Notes under the pieces: model-generated
What the model was told of the DNA's origin: nothing
Databases searched by the model: none
What the model saw: only the letters and a program-made list of their open reading frames with translations
DNA from: Acetobacterium tundrae
GTDB taxonomy: Bacteria > Bacillota > Clostridia > Eubacteriales > Eubacteriaceae
Direction of reading: 5' to 3'
NCBI RefSeq assembly: GCF_008086615.1
Contig: NZ_RXYB01000013.1
Coordinates: forward strand, 1 to 64,000
DNA: 64,000 nucleotides
In this document: positions 37,622-46,087 of the stretch, piece by piece
Position numbering within the stretch: the first letter of the stretch is position 1
Layout of the letters: each line of letters opens with the position of its first letter
Translations under genes and position numbers: made by a program

Positions 37622-39469
37622 ATGAATAATTATATTGAAAAAAATATCTTGCCCCTTGTGACAAAACCAATCACTTATCTTGGAAATGAGGTTAATTCAG
37701 TTCATAAAACCCCAAATGCGGATATGATTCGTTTTGCCTTTGCTTTTCCCGATACTTACGAGGTGGGAATGTCCCATTTAGGGATGAAAATTCTATACGG
37801 ACTTCTTAATGAGGAAAAAGACATTTGGTGTGAACGAGTCTTCGCCCCCTGGGTAGATATGGAAGAACAGTTAATAAACAATGATTTGACATTATATGGT
37901 CTGGAATCGATGATGCCTCTGAATGAATATGATTTCGTTGGATTTACCCTTCAGTATGAAATGAGCTTCAGCAATATCTTGAATATGCTAAAGTTGGGTC
38001 ATATCGTCCTTGCAGCAGCAGACAGAAAAGAAGGGGATCCCTTTGTTATTGCAGGAGGTCCCTGTGCCTATAACCCAGAACCCTTGGCTGATTTCATTGA
38101 TTTTTTTGTCATTGGCGAAGGAGAGGAAGTCATTTTAAAAATCATGGAAGCTTACCGTCAATGGAAAAAAACAAGTGGAAAACGGATGGACTTCTTAAAA
38201 ACAGTGGCAGGAATTGAAGGCGTTTATGTCCCATCCTTATATAATGTCAGCTATGATGAAGCGACTGGCGTTATCGTATCATTTTTGCCGATTGTTGATG
38301 AAGCGCCAACAATAGTTCGTAAACAGTTCATCGATGATTTGGACTCTTCCTATTTTCCCGAAAAAATCGTCGTGTCCTTTACTGAAACGGTTCATGATCG
38401 AGTCAGCTTTGAGATATTCAGAGGCTGTGGCCGAGGCTGTCGTTTTTGTCAAGCGGGAATGATTTATCGACCAACACGGGAAAAAACGGTTCCAACCATT
38501 CAAAGTAAAATAAGAGCTTTAATTGAAGCCACCGGATATGATGAAATCTCTCTTTCATCATTAAGTACTGGTGACTACAGCAAAATAGAAACACTGATTA
38601 AAAACCTGGTTGAAGAATATGAGGATCAGAAAGTCAGTATTTCCCTGCCATCCCTTCGAATTGATTCCCTGAGCATCGATATGCTGGAGGAAATACAAAA
38701 AGTAAGAAAAGCAGGACTTACCCTGGCGCCAGAGGCGGGAACTCAACGTATGCGAGACGTCATCAATAAAGGAGTTACCGAAGAAAATCTTCTCGATACA
38801 GTGCGAACAGCCTTTGAAAAAGGATGGGGACATGTGAAACTCTATTTTATGATCGGTTTACCTGGTGAAACCTATGAAGATATTGAGGGAATTGCGGATT
38901 TAGGCCAAAAAACTGTTGATGAGTATATGCAAATTGATAAAGAACTACGAAATAAAAGTCTTAAAGTAGTTTTAAGTGCGTCCTCTTTTGTACCCAAAGC
39001 TTTTACTCCTTTTCAATGGATGGGACAAAACACTCGAGAAGAATTTAAGAACAAACAACGTTATCTCAAAGCGGCAATTAAAGATCGAAAGATTTCATAT
39101 AGCTGGCATGACAGCGGAGTTAGTTTTTTAGAAGCTGTTTTTGCCAGAGGGGACCGACGGTTAGGAAAGGTCCTGAAAAGGGCACATGAAAAAGGCTGCA
39201 GATTTGATGGTTGGGGAGAATATTTTGATATAGAAAAATGGACAGAAGCTTTTGCCGAGACTGGCATCGACCCTGATTTTTATGCGCTTAGGAATCGCGG
39301 CTACGATGAGATACTCCCTTGGGATTTTATCGATACAGGAGTGAAAAAATCATTTCTAAAAGCGGAAGCAATCAAAGCACAGGAAGCTTTAACTACTCCG
39401 TATTGTCCGGAAAATTGTTCAAATTGCGGAATTATGGAATTTAAAGAAGGATGGCAATGTCATGTCTAA
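37622..39469 (+). CDS. B12-binding-domain radical SAM protein, TIGR03960 type
   Basis: The 615-residue protein has an N-terminal B12-binding-like region (DEVGMSHLGM... IAGGPCAYNPEPLADFIDFF) and a radical SAM domain with the CxxxCxxC cluster in FRGCGRGCRFCQAG (near residue 270). Its C-terminal cysteines (YCPENCSNCG) may bind another cluster. It overlaps the gene at 39462, its usual partner in Firmicutes. The reaction is unknown. In many Firmicutes this pair lies just before rng and rplU; here only rplU follows, 2.5 kb later. Confidence 0.9.
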   Translation: MNNYIEKNILPLVTKPITYLGNEVNSVHKTPNADMIRFAFAFPDTYEVGMSHLGMKILYGLLNEEKDIWCERVFAPWVDMEEQLINNDLTLYGLESMMPLNEYDFVGFTLQYEMSFSNILNMLKLGHIVLAAADRKEGDPFVIAGGPCAYNPEPLADFIDFFVIGEGEEVILKIMEAYRQWKKTSGKRMDFLKTVAGIEGVYVPSLYNVSYDEATGVIVSFLPIVDEAPTIVRKQFIDDLDSSYFPEKIVVSFTETVHDRVSFEIFRGCGRGCRFCQAGMIYRPTREKTVPTIQSKIRALIEATGYDEISLSSLSTGDYSKIETLIKNLVEEYEDQKVSISLPSLRIDSLSIDMLEEIQKVRKAGLTLAPEAGTQRMRDVINKGVTEENLLDTVRTAFEKGWGHVKLYFMIGLPGETYEDIEGIADLGQKTVDEYMQIDKELRNKSLKVVLSASSFVPKAFTPFQWMGQNTREEFKNKQRYLKAAIKDRKISYSWHDSGVSFLEAVFARGDRRLGKVLKRAHEKGCRFDGWGEYFDIEKWTEAFAETGIDPDFYALRNRGYDEILPWDFIDTGVKKSFLKAEAIKAQEALTTPYCPENCSNCGIMEFKEGWQCHV

Positions 39470-40148
39470 AATACAATATCGATTCAAACGATCCACAGCT
39501 TTGCGTTTTTTATCACATTTGGATCAACAACGCTTATTTCAGCGAGCTTTTCGCCGGGCAAATATAAATATCGAATATTCTCATGGTTTCAACCCTCACC
39601 CTAAAATGTCATTTGCATTGGCCATGTCGGTAGGATTAACCAGCGACTGGGAATACGGAGAAGTCATTGTGTCCGGTGAATTGGACTGCAATGACTTTAT
39701 GACACGAATGAATGCGGTTTTACCAAATGGTCTGGAAATTATTAGTGCAAAAGTTTGCGATGAAGGAACGCCATCGCTTTCTTCATTGCTTGAAAAAAGT
39801 TATTATAGTTTAAAAGTCAAACTTGTTCCTGAAATAAATTTTGAACGCACAAATCAAATCATTGAGTCTTATCTTGAGCTTCCTGTAATTAATATACAAA
39901 AAAGAAATAAAAAAGGAAAGATGGTTGAAAAAGATATTCGTCCTTTTATTGAATCCATTTCCGTTTGTCAGGAAGATATTAAAAATGATTTAATCAATGT
40001 GAAGATGACCTTAGTTTATATTGAACAACAATGTGTTAAACCCGAACTCATTTTGGAGAGCATCAATAACCTAAACAGAGCAATTTTTATCATTGATCCA
40101 ACCATCGAATGTCATCGCCATAAATTGCTTCTTAAAGCTGATTTTTAA
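39462..40148 (+). CDS. TIGR03936/DUF2344-family radical SAM-associated protein
   Basis: The 228-residue protein begins with the family signature (RFKRSTALRFLSHLDQQR, then RRANINIEYSHGFNPHPKMSFA) and overlaps the radical SAM gene upstream by eight bases. It is thought to assist that enzyme, on an unknown target. The usual next gene, rng, is absent, and a noncoding repeat locus follows. Confidence 0.9.
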   Translation: MSKIQYRFKRSTALRFLSHLDQQRLFQRAFRRANINIEYSHGFNPHPKMSFALAMSVGLTSDWEYGEVIVSGELDCNDFMTRMNAVLPNGLEIISAKVCDEGTPSLSSLLEKSYYSLKVKLVPEINFERTNQIIESYLELPVINIQKRNKKGKMVEKDIRPFIESISVCQEDIKNDLINVKMTLVYIEQQCVKPELILESINNLNRAIFIIDPTIECHRHKLLLKADF

Positions 40149-40186
40149 CTTTTACAAAAGTGTTACAACCGTTTACATATTATCTA

Positions 40187-40214
40187 TTTACTTCTATGAA
40201 AATGATGTTATAAT
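40187..40214 (+). promoter_or_regulatory. Promoter upstream of the 22-nt repeat locus
   Basis: TTTACT at 40187-40192 and TATAAT at 40209-40214, 16 bases apart, make a good housekeeping promoter. No ORF follows before the terminator at 40950-40997. Confidence 0.7.
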
Positions 40215-40449
40215 TGTTTTAAATCAAAGATCAACTCTATCTTTTTCTGAATTGAATGATCTCGATCATTGAAAAGTAAATAGCCTCTTAACTAGATGAT
40301 AGTCCTCATGATAAGCTGATGATTATCTAACCAGCGGGGAAAAGATTTGAACAAAGAACAGATCTTTTCTGAAATTCGTGAAATTTTAAGAAATACCTGA
40401 ATTGAATGAATAAAGGAGAAAGCGATTCAAAGAATATGGTCGCAAGATC

Positions 40450-40805
40450 AGTTCCTCTGAATCATGAGAGCAAGTTCTTGAATCTAGAAGAATAAGTTCT
40501 TGGAATCGGTGAAGTGAGTTCTTGGAATTAAAGAAACAAGTTCCTATATTTTGAAGAAAACCAATACCTGAATATAAAAAAACAGTTTTAGAGATTTAAA
40601 AGAATAACTTCCTAGAATTAGAGAAATCAGTTTCTAATAAAGACTAATGACTGGATTTAGAAAAACAATTTTTTTGATTCGAAAGAATCCATTTTCAGAA
40701 TCAACGAAATAAGTTCCCAATTTTAGAAGAAAACCAATACCTGGGTTTGGAAAAACAGTTTCTGCGAATCAAAAGAATGACTTTCTGGATTATCTTAAAA
40801 AATGT
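40450..40805 (+). repeat. Degenerate ~22-nt tandem repeat array with a higher-order unit
   Basis: About 16 units of 18-25 bases, typically 22, follow the pattern AGTTCYTGGAATYNAAGAANA. Examples start at 40450, 40473, 40495, 40517, 40539, 40564, 40585 and 40607. Units 5-8 (from 40539, lengths 25-21-22-22) recur as units 13-16 (from 40712), offset by 173 bases, with GAAGAAAACCAATACCTG shared nearly exactly. The period is not a multiple of three. Weak further copies may extend upstream to about 40345. Confidence 0.8.
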
Positions 40806-40949
40806 TCGAATAGGTGTAAATTCTCTGATTCACAAAAAGTAGGAAGACCCAAGGAGTTAAGAGTGATGTTTGCATTGGAAAAGTGAAAAGAAGGTTTTTG
40901 ATAAATCGAAAGGGGTGAGTCCGAAAGAAATGACATCTGAGATTGAACA

Positions 40950-40997
40950 CTGAAGCTGATTCTGCAGTAAAATGTGGGATCAGCTTCAGCATTTTTT
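40950..40997 (+). terminator. Strong terminator after the repeat locus
   Basis: CTGAAGCTGAT at 40950-40960 pairs with ATCAGCTTCAG at 40979-40989, an 11-bp stem followed by CATTTTTTG. Confidence 0.88.
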
Positions 40998-41143
40998 GCG
41001 TTAGTTGACTCTCCTAAAAAAATTGGATTGAAATTATAACGATAGAAGGCTTTTGAATACTTATGTTTTCCAATTTGTACGAAATAAGTAAGTATTGAGA
41101 GCTGTTTTGCTTGTATTTTCTTACCAATGAAAGGATATAATTT

Positions 41144-41626
41144 ATGAAATCTCATGCTTTAATTATTATGAAACCTGATGCCTTAGAATCAGAGTTGATT
41201 GAAACAATCATCCAACGTTTTATTGACGAAGAATTTCAAATTGAAATGGTTGGTTTTAAACTGGTAGATCAGGAATTAATCCTTACACATTATGCTCATG
41301 TTGTTGACAAATTCGGAGAATCGTTTAGACAAATGGTAATAGCCGATTTTGTTGGCAAAAATATGATGCCAATAATTCTTAGTCAAGATGGGGAAAAAGC
41401 CATTGACAATGCAAGAGCTCTGACTGGTGCAACCGACCCTTCTTTATCACCAAAGGGAACCATCCGTGGAGATTATGGTATTGATTCAATGGAAGTTGCT
41501 AATCGTGAAAACAGATGTTGTGAAAATCTCATTCACTGCAGCGATTCACCGCAATCTTTTTTGATTGAATTAAAACTTTGGTTTAATGCTAAAACATATA
41601 AGACCTATAAGACCTATTCCTGTTAG
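41144..41626 (+). CDS. ndk: Nucleoside diphosphate kinase
   Basis: The 160-residue enzyme balances NTP pools by phosphotransfer through a histidine. It shows the KPDA nucleotide-binding start (MKPDAL), GATDP, GTIRGDYG and the catalytic NLIHCSDS. An insertion around IDSMEVANRENR resembles longer archaeal-type Ndk, and the tail KTYKTYKTYSC comes from a repeat of AAGACCTAT. AAAGGA lies before the ATG. A strong terminator precedes it and a bidirectional one follows. Confidence 0.93.
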   Translation: MKSHALIIMKPDALESELIETIIQRFIDEEFQIEMVGFKLVDQELILTHYAHVVDKFGESFRQMVIADFVGKNMMPIILSQDGEKAIDNARALTGATDPSLSPKGTIRGDYGIDSMEVANRENRCCENLIHCSDSPQSFLIELKLWFNAKTYKTYKTYSC

Positions 41627-41640
41627 GATAACCAATACAA

Positions 41641-41694
41641 AAAAATGTCCCAAATTACTGCTTACACAATTAAAGCAGTAATTAGGACATTTTT
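41641..41694. terminator. Bidirectional terminator between ndk and the sortase gene
   Basis: AAATTACTGCTT and AAGCAGTAATT, extended by AATGTCC/GGACATT, form a stem of about 18 bp with A-rich and T-rich flanks. It serves the two convergent genes. Confidence 0.9.
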
Positions 41695-41707
41695 ACATTA
41701 AAATATA

Positions 41708-42424
41708 TTATTTAATTTTTCTGGCATTCACCACAAACCGGGCATTATCAAATGTATATATACAGGTAGATAGTGTGAGAACCTCATCGGTAGGAGTAAC
41801 AACCACTCCAGTATCATAAAGTGAAAGTGATTTTAATCGATTCATGTAATTTAAAAACTCAGTATCATTATTGAACTCTGGCTGTCGATAATCATAATCA
41901 GCATCGGTAATATATGCTGAGAATATTTCCCAATCACCCGGGTCTCCAGGACGATCAAACTTAACAATCGGATGTTCTGTAAAATATGACTGTTCCTGAT
42001 AGCGCCACAAGCTGCCAAACATGGATTCATTTGTCATATAATGACCATAAAGCACATTATTCCGAGTGAATTCAGTGTTGCAGACGCAATCAAGAAAAAT
42101 TGTTCCTTCAATGGAGTCTTCATTCGAAAAATTATGATGGAGATAGTAATCGTTATTATCCGTTTGAACTACAGGGTACTCCAATGGCGTTCCATCAATT
42201 TGAATCCAACCAATAGTTTGGGAATTAATAGCCAACAGCCCATTAAAATCAATGCGATCATTCTGATTCGTTTCGCTGGCTTGAGCTACTGTAATAATTT
42301 TGTTTTTTTCCAAATTTTGTGTAATAATAGGGTAGAGAAAATAACTAATACAACATAATGCAACAATAATGAGCATTGTACCGACGATAACTTTCATTCT
42401 ATGGTTGCGATTTTGCGCGATCAT
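41708..42424 (-). CDS. Class-B-like sortase
   Basis: The 238-residue protein has an N-terminal membrane anchor (VIVGTMLIIVALCCISYFLYPII) and a sortase domain. The triad is visible: His in VLYGHYM, Cys in LTLSTC and Arg in FVVNARK. The helical insert before the Cys (DTEFLNYMNRLKSLS) and the overall length fit class B. It would attach proteins with an NPxTG-like signal to the cell wall; two such substrates (NPKTG) lie at 24837-27910 in the same window. No substrate gene is adjacent. The linkage is inferred. Confidence 0.88.
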   Translation of the reverse strand: MIAQNRNHRMKVIVGTMLIIVALCCISYFLYPIITQNLEKNKIITVAQASETNQNDRIDFNGLLAINSQTIGWIQIDGTPLEYPVVQTDNNDYYLHHNFSNEDSIEGTIFLDCVCNTEFTRNNVLYGHYMTNESMFGSLWRYQEQSYFTEHPIVKFDRPGDPGDWEIFSAYITDADYDYRQPEFNNDTEFLNYMNRLKSLSLYDTGVVVTPTDEVLTLSTCIYTFDNARFVVNARKIK

Positions 42425-42559
42425 TATTACCTCCAGTAATATCTTTTAATTTATATTATAAACGATTTCATTTCTTTTTCCAATCAAAAATATAAATAAG
42501 TATCATACTATGCAAAAGGTTTTGGTCGATCGTCAGAAATATTAAAAAAATAATTCTAG

Positions 42560-42588
42560 TTGACTTTATTGGCTTCCCGTGTTAATAT
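42560..42588 (+). promoter_or_regulatory. Promoter of the rplU operon
   Basis: TTGACT at 42560-42565 and TAATAT at 42583-42588 are 17 bases apart, directly upstream of the L21 leader. Confidence 0.7.
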
Positions 42589-42599
42589 TTATAAAGTTA

Positions 42600-42662
42600 T
42601 GTAGCCGCACACACAAGGTTTAAGTCGAAAGCACCTTTTGTGGCGAGTCTGGTATGAGGAGG
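42600..42662 (+). promoter_or_regulatory. L21 leader (ribosomal protein autoregulatory RNA)
   Basis: The segment with GCACACACAAGGT, AAGTCGAAAGC and ACCTTTTGTGGCGAG folds as CACAAGGT/ACCTTTTGTG with a conserved loop and resembles the Firmicute L21 leader before rplU. It ends at the ribosome-binding site GAGGAGGTG. Confidence 0.8.
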
Positions 42663-42672
42663 TGTGAAAATT

Positions 42673-42990
42673 ATGTATGCAATCATTAAAACAGGTGGTA
42701 AACAATACCGCGTTCAAGAAAATGATGTTATCGAAATTGAAAAAATCAATTTCAAAGAAGAAAATGTAAAAGAGATTTCTTTTACTGAAGTTTTAGCTGT
42801 AAACAAAGATGGGAAAATGGTCGTTGGAACTCCAATGGTCGAAAATGCCCTTGTTAAAGCTGAAATTCTCGAGGTTGCTAAAGGGCCAAAAATTATTATT
42901 TACAAGTATAAATCTAAAAAAGATTATCGTAAAAAACAAGGTCATCGTCAGCCATTCATGAGAGTTAAAATCACGAGCATTCAAGCTTAG
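42673..42990 (+). CDS. rplU: Ribosomal protein L21 (bL21)
   Basis: The 105-residue protein of the large subunit has the standard YAIIKTGGKQYRV start, VGTPMVENALVKAEI middle and KKDYRKKQGHRQPFMRVKI end. The start ATG at 42673 lies eight bases after GAGGAGGTG; the GTG at 42664 is inside that site and is not used. It begins the rplU-prp-rpmA operon under the L21 leader. Confidence 0.97.
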   Translation: MYAIIKTGGKQYRVQENDVIEIEKINFKEENVKEISFTEVLAVNKDGKMVVGTPMVENALVKAEILEVAKGPKIIIYKYKSKKDYRKKQGHRQPFMRVKITSIQA

Positions 42991-42998
42991 GCTATTTT

Positions 42999-43331
42999 AT
43001 GATTTCAGTAAATATTAATGGTAAAAATAATGAAGTAGATGAAGTAATTGTATCTGGACATTCGGGCTTTGCTGATCAAGGTGAAGATATTGTTTGTGCT
43101 GCTGTTTCGGTTTTGACCATCAGCATCCTCAATGGGCTTACAGAAATCGTTGGTCGAAAAGATCTTTCAGAAATGGTGGAAGAAGGATATGTTCGTTTTA
43201 CCATTCCGAAAATAACAGATGAAAAAACGAAAATGAAAACAGAGACACTAATCTCAACTTTACTCTTGGGAATCCGGGGGATAAAGGAAGCTTATGGAGA
43301 TTATATTCAGTTTGAAGAAGTATATAAATAG
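42999..43331 (+). CDS. prp: Ribosomal-processing cysteine protease Prp
   Basis: The 110-residue protein (formerly YsxB) removes the N-terminal extension of L27. The catalytic His and Cys are seen in SGHSGFADQGEDIVCAAVSVL region (His near residue 20, Cys near 32). It lies between rplU and rpmA, the constant position in Firmicutes, and the L27 encoded next carries the matching cleavage site. Confidence 0.95.
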   Translation: MISVNINGKNNEVDEVIVSGHSGFADQGEDIVCAAVSVLTISILNGLTEIVGRKDLSEMVEEGYVRFTIPKITDEKTKMKTETLISTLLLGIRGIKEAYGDYIQFEEVYK

Positions 43332-43343
43332 GAGGTGAACATA

Positions 43344-43631
43344 ATGATTAAAATGAACCTTCAACTATTTGCCCATAAAAAAGGGGTTGGTAGTTCAAGA
43401 AATGGTCGTGACAGTGAAGCCAAGCGTCTTGGAGTAAAAAGAGGAGACGGTCAATTCGTTCTTGCAGGTAATATTCTTGTTCGTCAAAGAGGAACAAAAA
43501 TTCACCCAGGTACCAATGTTGGAAAAGGCGGAGATGATACATTATTCGCATTAGAAGATGGTATTGTGCGTTTTGAAAGAAAAGGCAGAGATAAAAAACA
43601 AGTAAGTATTTATCCTCGGGAAGCAATCTAG
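43344..43631 (+). CDS. rpmA: Ribosomal protein L27 (bL27) with a Prp-cleaved leader
   Basis: The 95-residue precursor begins [18 protein letters not shown]. The [10 protein letters not shown] junction is the known Prp processing site, giving a mature chain starting AHKKG. The rest is canonical L27 ([28 protein letters not shown]). GGAGGTG fixes the ATG at 43344. Confidence 0.97.
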   Translation: MIKMNLQLFAHKKGVGSSRNGRDSEAKRLGVKRGDGQFVLAGNILVRQRGTKIHPGTNVGKGGDDTLFALEDGIVRFERKGRDKKQVSIYPREAI

Positions 43632-43660
43632 TTTTCCAGTTACAAAATAATACATCTATA

Positions 43661-43705
43661 AAACCTCTTATGCTCGTTTTTGACAGATAAGAGGTTTTAT
43701 TTTTT
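43661..43705 (+). terminator. Terminator of the rplU-prp-rpmA operon
   Basis: AAAACCTCTTAT and ATAAGAGGTTTT form a 12-bp stem followed by ATTTTTT. Confidence 0.9.
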
Positions 43706-43743
43706 GTTGTTTGGGTAAGTACCAAAATAAAAGCGAGGTAGCA

Positions 43744-45027
43744 ATGTTTGTTGATAAAGCAGAAATAATTCTAGTAGCTGGCAGTGGGGGACATGGAGGC
43801 GTAAGTTTCCGAAGAGAAAAATATGTTCCCATGGGCGGACCTGATGGTGGCCACGGCGGTCACGGGGGCAGTATTATCTTAATGGCAGATAATGGCCTTC
43901 GGACCTTAGTAGAATTCAAATATAAAAGAAAACACAAAGCAGAAAACGGGGAAAATGGAACCAGTGGCCAATCATCTGGAAAAAGCGGTGAAGATTTAAT
44001 CATTAAAGTACCTGTAGGAACTCTTGTGAAAGATAAAGAAACTGGACGAGTAATTTGCGATTTATCTGAAAATGGGCAGAAGTATCAAATTGTTGATGGA
44101 GGCCGAGGGGGACGTGGAAACATGAACTTCGCAACGGCTACAAGACAAGCACCTCGCTTTGCACAGGGTGGCGTAAGAGGTCAAGAACGCACGATTATTC
44201 TTGAACTAAAACTTCTGGCGGATGTGGGACTCATTGGATTCCCAAATGTTGGGAAATCTACTTTATTATCCGTCATCACGAAAGCAAAACCAAAGATTGC
44301 GAATTATCATTTTACTACTATTATACCTAATTTAGGTGTGGTTGAATGGCGTAATTTTGATCCTTTCGTCATTGCTGATATTCCTGGTTTGATTGAAGGA
44401 GCTCATGAAGGAACAGGTCTTGGCGATCAATTTCTCAGACATGTGGAGCGAACAAAGCTTCTAATTCACCTTTTGGATGCATCTGGAAGTGAAGGTCGGG
44501 AGCCATTGGATGATTTTAAAAAGATCAACTATGAGTTGGAAAAATATAATGCAAAGTTAGCTCAACGGGTACAAATTGTTGCCTTAAACAAGGTTGACCT
44601 GATCTCTGATCAATCAGAACTGTATACATTAAAAGGTGAACTTGAAGACTTGGGCTATGAGGCTTTTATCATTTCAGCTGTTACCGGTCAGGGCCTTAAT
44701 GAACTTCTAAGCCGAACCATTCAACTGCTTGATGAAATTGGTGAGGTCGAGCCGATCTTTGATTTTGAACCCGAAGAGGAAACAATTTACACACCAGAGT
44801 TTAAAGAAAAACAATTTACCGTCAAAAAGGTTGATAATGCATTTGTTGTTGAAGGTGAATTTTTCGAACGTCTGATTAATTCTGTCAATTTTGAAGATTT
44901 GGATTCCATTGGCTTTTTCCAACGCGTTTTAAAGGATAAGGGAGTCTTTGAAGAGCTAGAAAAGATGAACATTAAAGATGACGATACGGTCCGAATAGAT
45001 GAGATTGAATTTGAGTATTATAAATAG
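43744..45027 (+). CDS. obgE: GTPase ObgE/CgtA
   Basis: The 427-residue GTPase acts in 50S assembly and stress control. It has the glycine-rich Obg fold (GGHGGVSFRREKYVPMGGPDGG region), the G domain with G1 GFPNVGKST, G3 DIPGLIEGA and G4 NKVD, and a C-terminal OCT domain. The start ATG 43744 follows GCGAGGT; the longer frame upstream is not supported. It stands between rpmA and yhbY as in other Firmicutes. Confidence 0.96.
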   Translation: MFVDKAEIILVAGSGGHGGVSFRREKYVPMGGPDGGHGGHGGSIILMADNGLRTLVEFKYKRKHKAENGENGTSGQSSGKSGEDLIIKVPVGTLVKDKETGRVICDLSENGQKYQIVDGGRGGRGNMNFATATRQAPRFAQGGVRGQERTIILELKLLADVGLIGFPNVGKSTLLSVITKAKPKIANYHFTTIIPNLGVVEWRNFDPFVIADIPGLIEGAHEGTGLGDQFLRHVERTKLLIHLLDASGSEGREPLDDFKKINYELEKYNAKLAQRVQIVALNKVDLISDQSELYTLKGELEDLGYEAFIISAVTGQGLNELLSRTIQLLDEIGEVEPIFDFEPEEETIYTPEFKEKQFTVKKVDNAFVVEGEFFERLINSVNFEDLDSIGFFQRVLKDKGVFEELEKMNIKDDDTVRIDEIEFEYYK

Positions 45028-45078
45028 ATTTCACCACTTATTTTATGTTATAATAACATCGTAGAAAGTAGAGAAAAA

Positions 45079-45438
45079 ATGTTAACGAGTAAACAAAGAA
45101 GTTATTTAAAAAAACTTGCCATTGATATTCCCGATATTATTTTTATTGGCAAGGATGGGATAACCCCTCAAGTGATCATTCAAACCCGAGACGCTATCGT
45201 TGCCCGGGAACTGGTCAAGGGAAAAGTACAAAACAATTCACTTGAAGAAGTCGACAATGTTGCCAAAGAATTGGCAATGGCTACAAAATCGGACATTGTA
45301 TGTACAATAGGCAATAAGTTCATTTTGTATAAAAAGAACTTGCTAAAAACAAAAATTGAAGTCCCCTCGAAAAACCAGAAAAAAATAAAACGTTTTAAGA
45401 AAAAAACAATGGGGACTCCAAAAAAGTTTAATGATTAA
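45079..45438 (+). CDS. yhbY: YhbY-type CRM-domain RNA-binding protein
   Basis: The 119-residue protein is a single CRS1-YhbY domain (LTSKQRSYLKKLA, FIGKDGITPQVI, GNKFILYK) associated with 50S precursors. A lysine-rich C-terminal tail of about 25 residues exceeds the minimal domain. It lies between obgE and nadD in the usual order. Confidence 0.93.
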   Translation: MLTSKQRSYLKKLAIDIPDIIFIGKDGITPQVIIQTRDAIVARELVKGKVQNNSLEEVDNVAKELAMATKSDIVCTIGNKFILYKKNLLKTKIEVPSKNQKKIKRFKKKTMGTPKKFND

Positions 45439-45454
45439 AAAGTAAAGGTTTGAG

Positions 45455-46087
45455 ATGAAGGAAAAAATCGGACTTCTGGGAGGAACTTTTAATCCCATAC
45501 ATACTGGACATCTGCTTCTTGCAGAATCGGCTAGAGATCAATATAAATTGGATAAGGTTTTGTTTATTCCTACAGGGAATAATCCTTTTAAACTGTCTCA
45601 AGATGAAATTTCCAAGGGAGATCGTCTTAAAATGGTTGAACTGGCTATTGCAAGCAATCCTTATTTTGAAACAATGACCTATGAAATTGATCAAAATGGG
45701 CTTACCTACACGATTGATACCGTAAATAAAATAAAAGAAATTTATCCTGACAGTGACCTTTATTTTATCGCAGGAGCTGATTTGATGTTTGAAATCACAC
45801 TTTGGAAGGGAGCTTCCGAACTCTTGAAGGCAGTAATCTTTATTACAACATTTCGACCCGGTTACAGTCATGAGAATCTCGATATCCGAATCAAAGAACT
45901 TCGAGAAATTTATGGAGCATCAATTTTTAAATTATGCACCACCGAAATGGCCATCGCATCTTCAGACATTCGTTCCCGAATCAGAAATGGGTACTCCATT
46001 CGATATTTATTACCTGAGACTGTAGAAAAGCATATCTACGTGCATCAGTTATACTTAACAAAATCACGAACTGAGAGTAAAAAATGA
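45455..46087 (+). CDS. nadD: Nicotinate-nucleotide adenylyltransferase
   Basis: The 210-residue enzyme converts nicotinate mononucleotide and ATP to deamido-NAD. The nucleotidyltransferase motif GGTFNPIHTGHL lies at the N-terminus and the SSDIRSRI motif near residue 170. It overlaps yqeK by four bases, and the order nadD-yqeK-rsfS is conserved among Firmicutes. Confidence 0.96.
   Translation: MKEKIGLLGGTFNPIHTGHLLLAESARDQYKLDKVLFIPTGNNPFKLSQDEISKGDRLKMVELAIASNPYFETMTYEIDQNGLTYTIDTVNKIKEIYPDSDLYFIAGADLMFEITLWKGASELLKAVIFITTFRPGYSHENLDIRIKELREIYGASIFKLCTTEMAIASSDIRSRIRNGYSIRYLLPETVEKHIYVHQLYLTKSRTESKK

Larger units (their letters stand above)
40215..41000 (+). ncRNA. Candidate noncoding RNA carrying 22-nt tandem repeats
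   Basis: A promoter at 40187-40214 and a terminator at 40950-40997 enclose about 780 bases without a supported ORF. The 5' part can form short hairpins (AATGAT-CTCG-ATCATT at about 40255; AAAAGAT...ATCTTTT around 40341-40370). The centre is the degenerate repeat array at 40450-40805. It could be an RNA or a long 5' leader of ndk, which starts 150 bases after the terminator. No known RNA family was recognised. Confidence 0.4.

Noticed and set aside
40450-40805. CRISPR-like array of ~22-nt repeats
   Set aside because: Units are contiguous and degenerate with no unique spacers, and no cas gene is present.
40790-41155. 121-codon minus-strand frame next to the repeat locus
   Set aside because: No ribosome-binding site or family features; it crosses the strong terminator and the ndk start.
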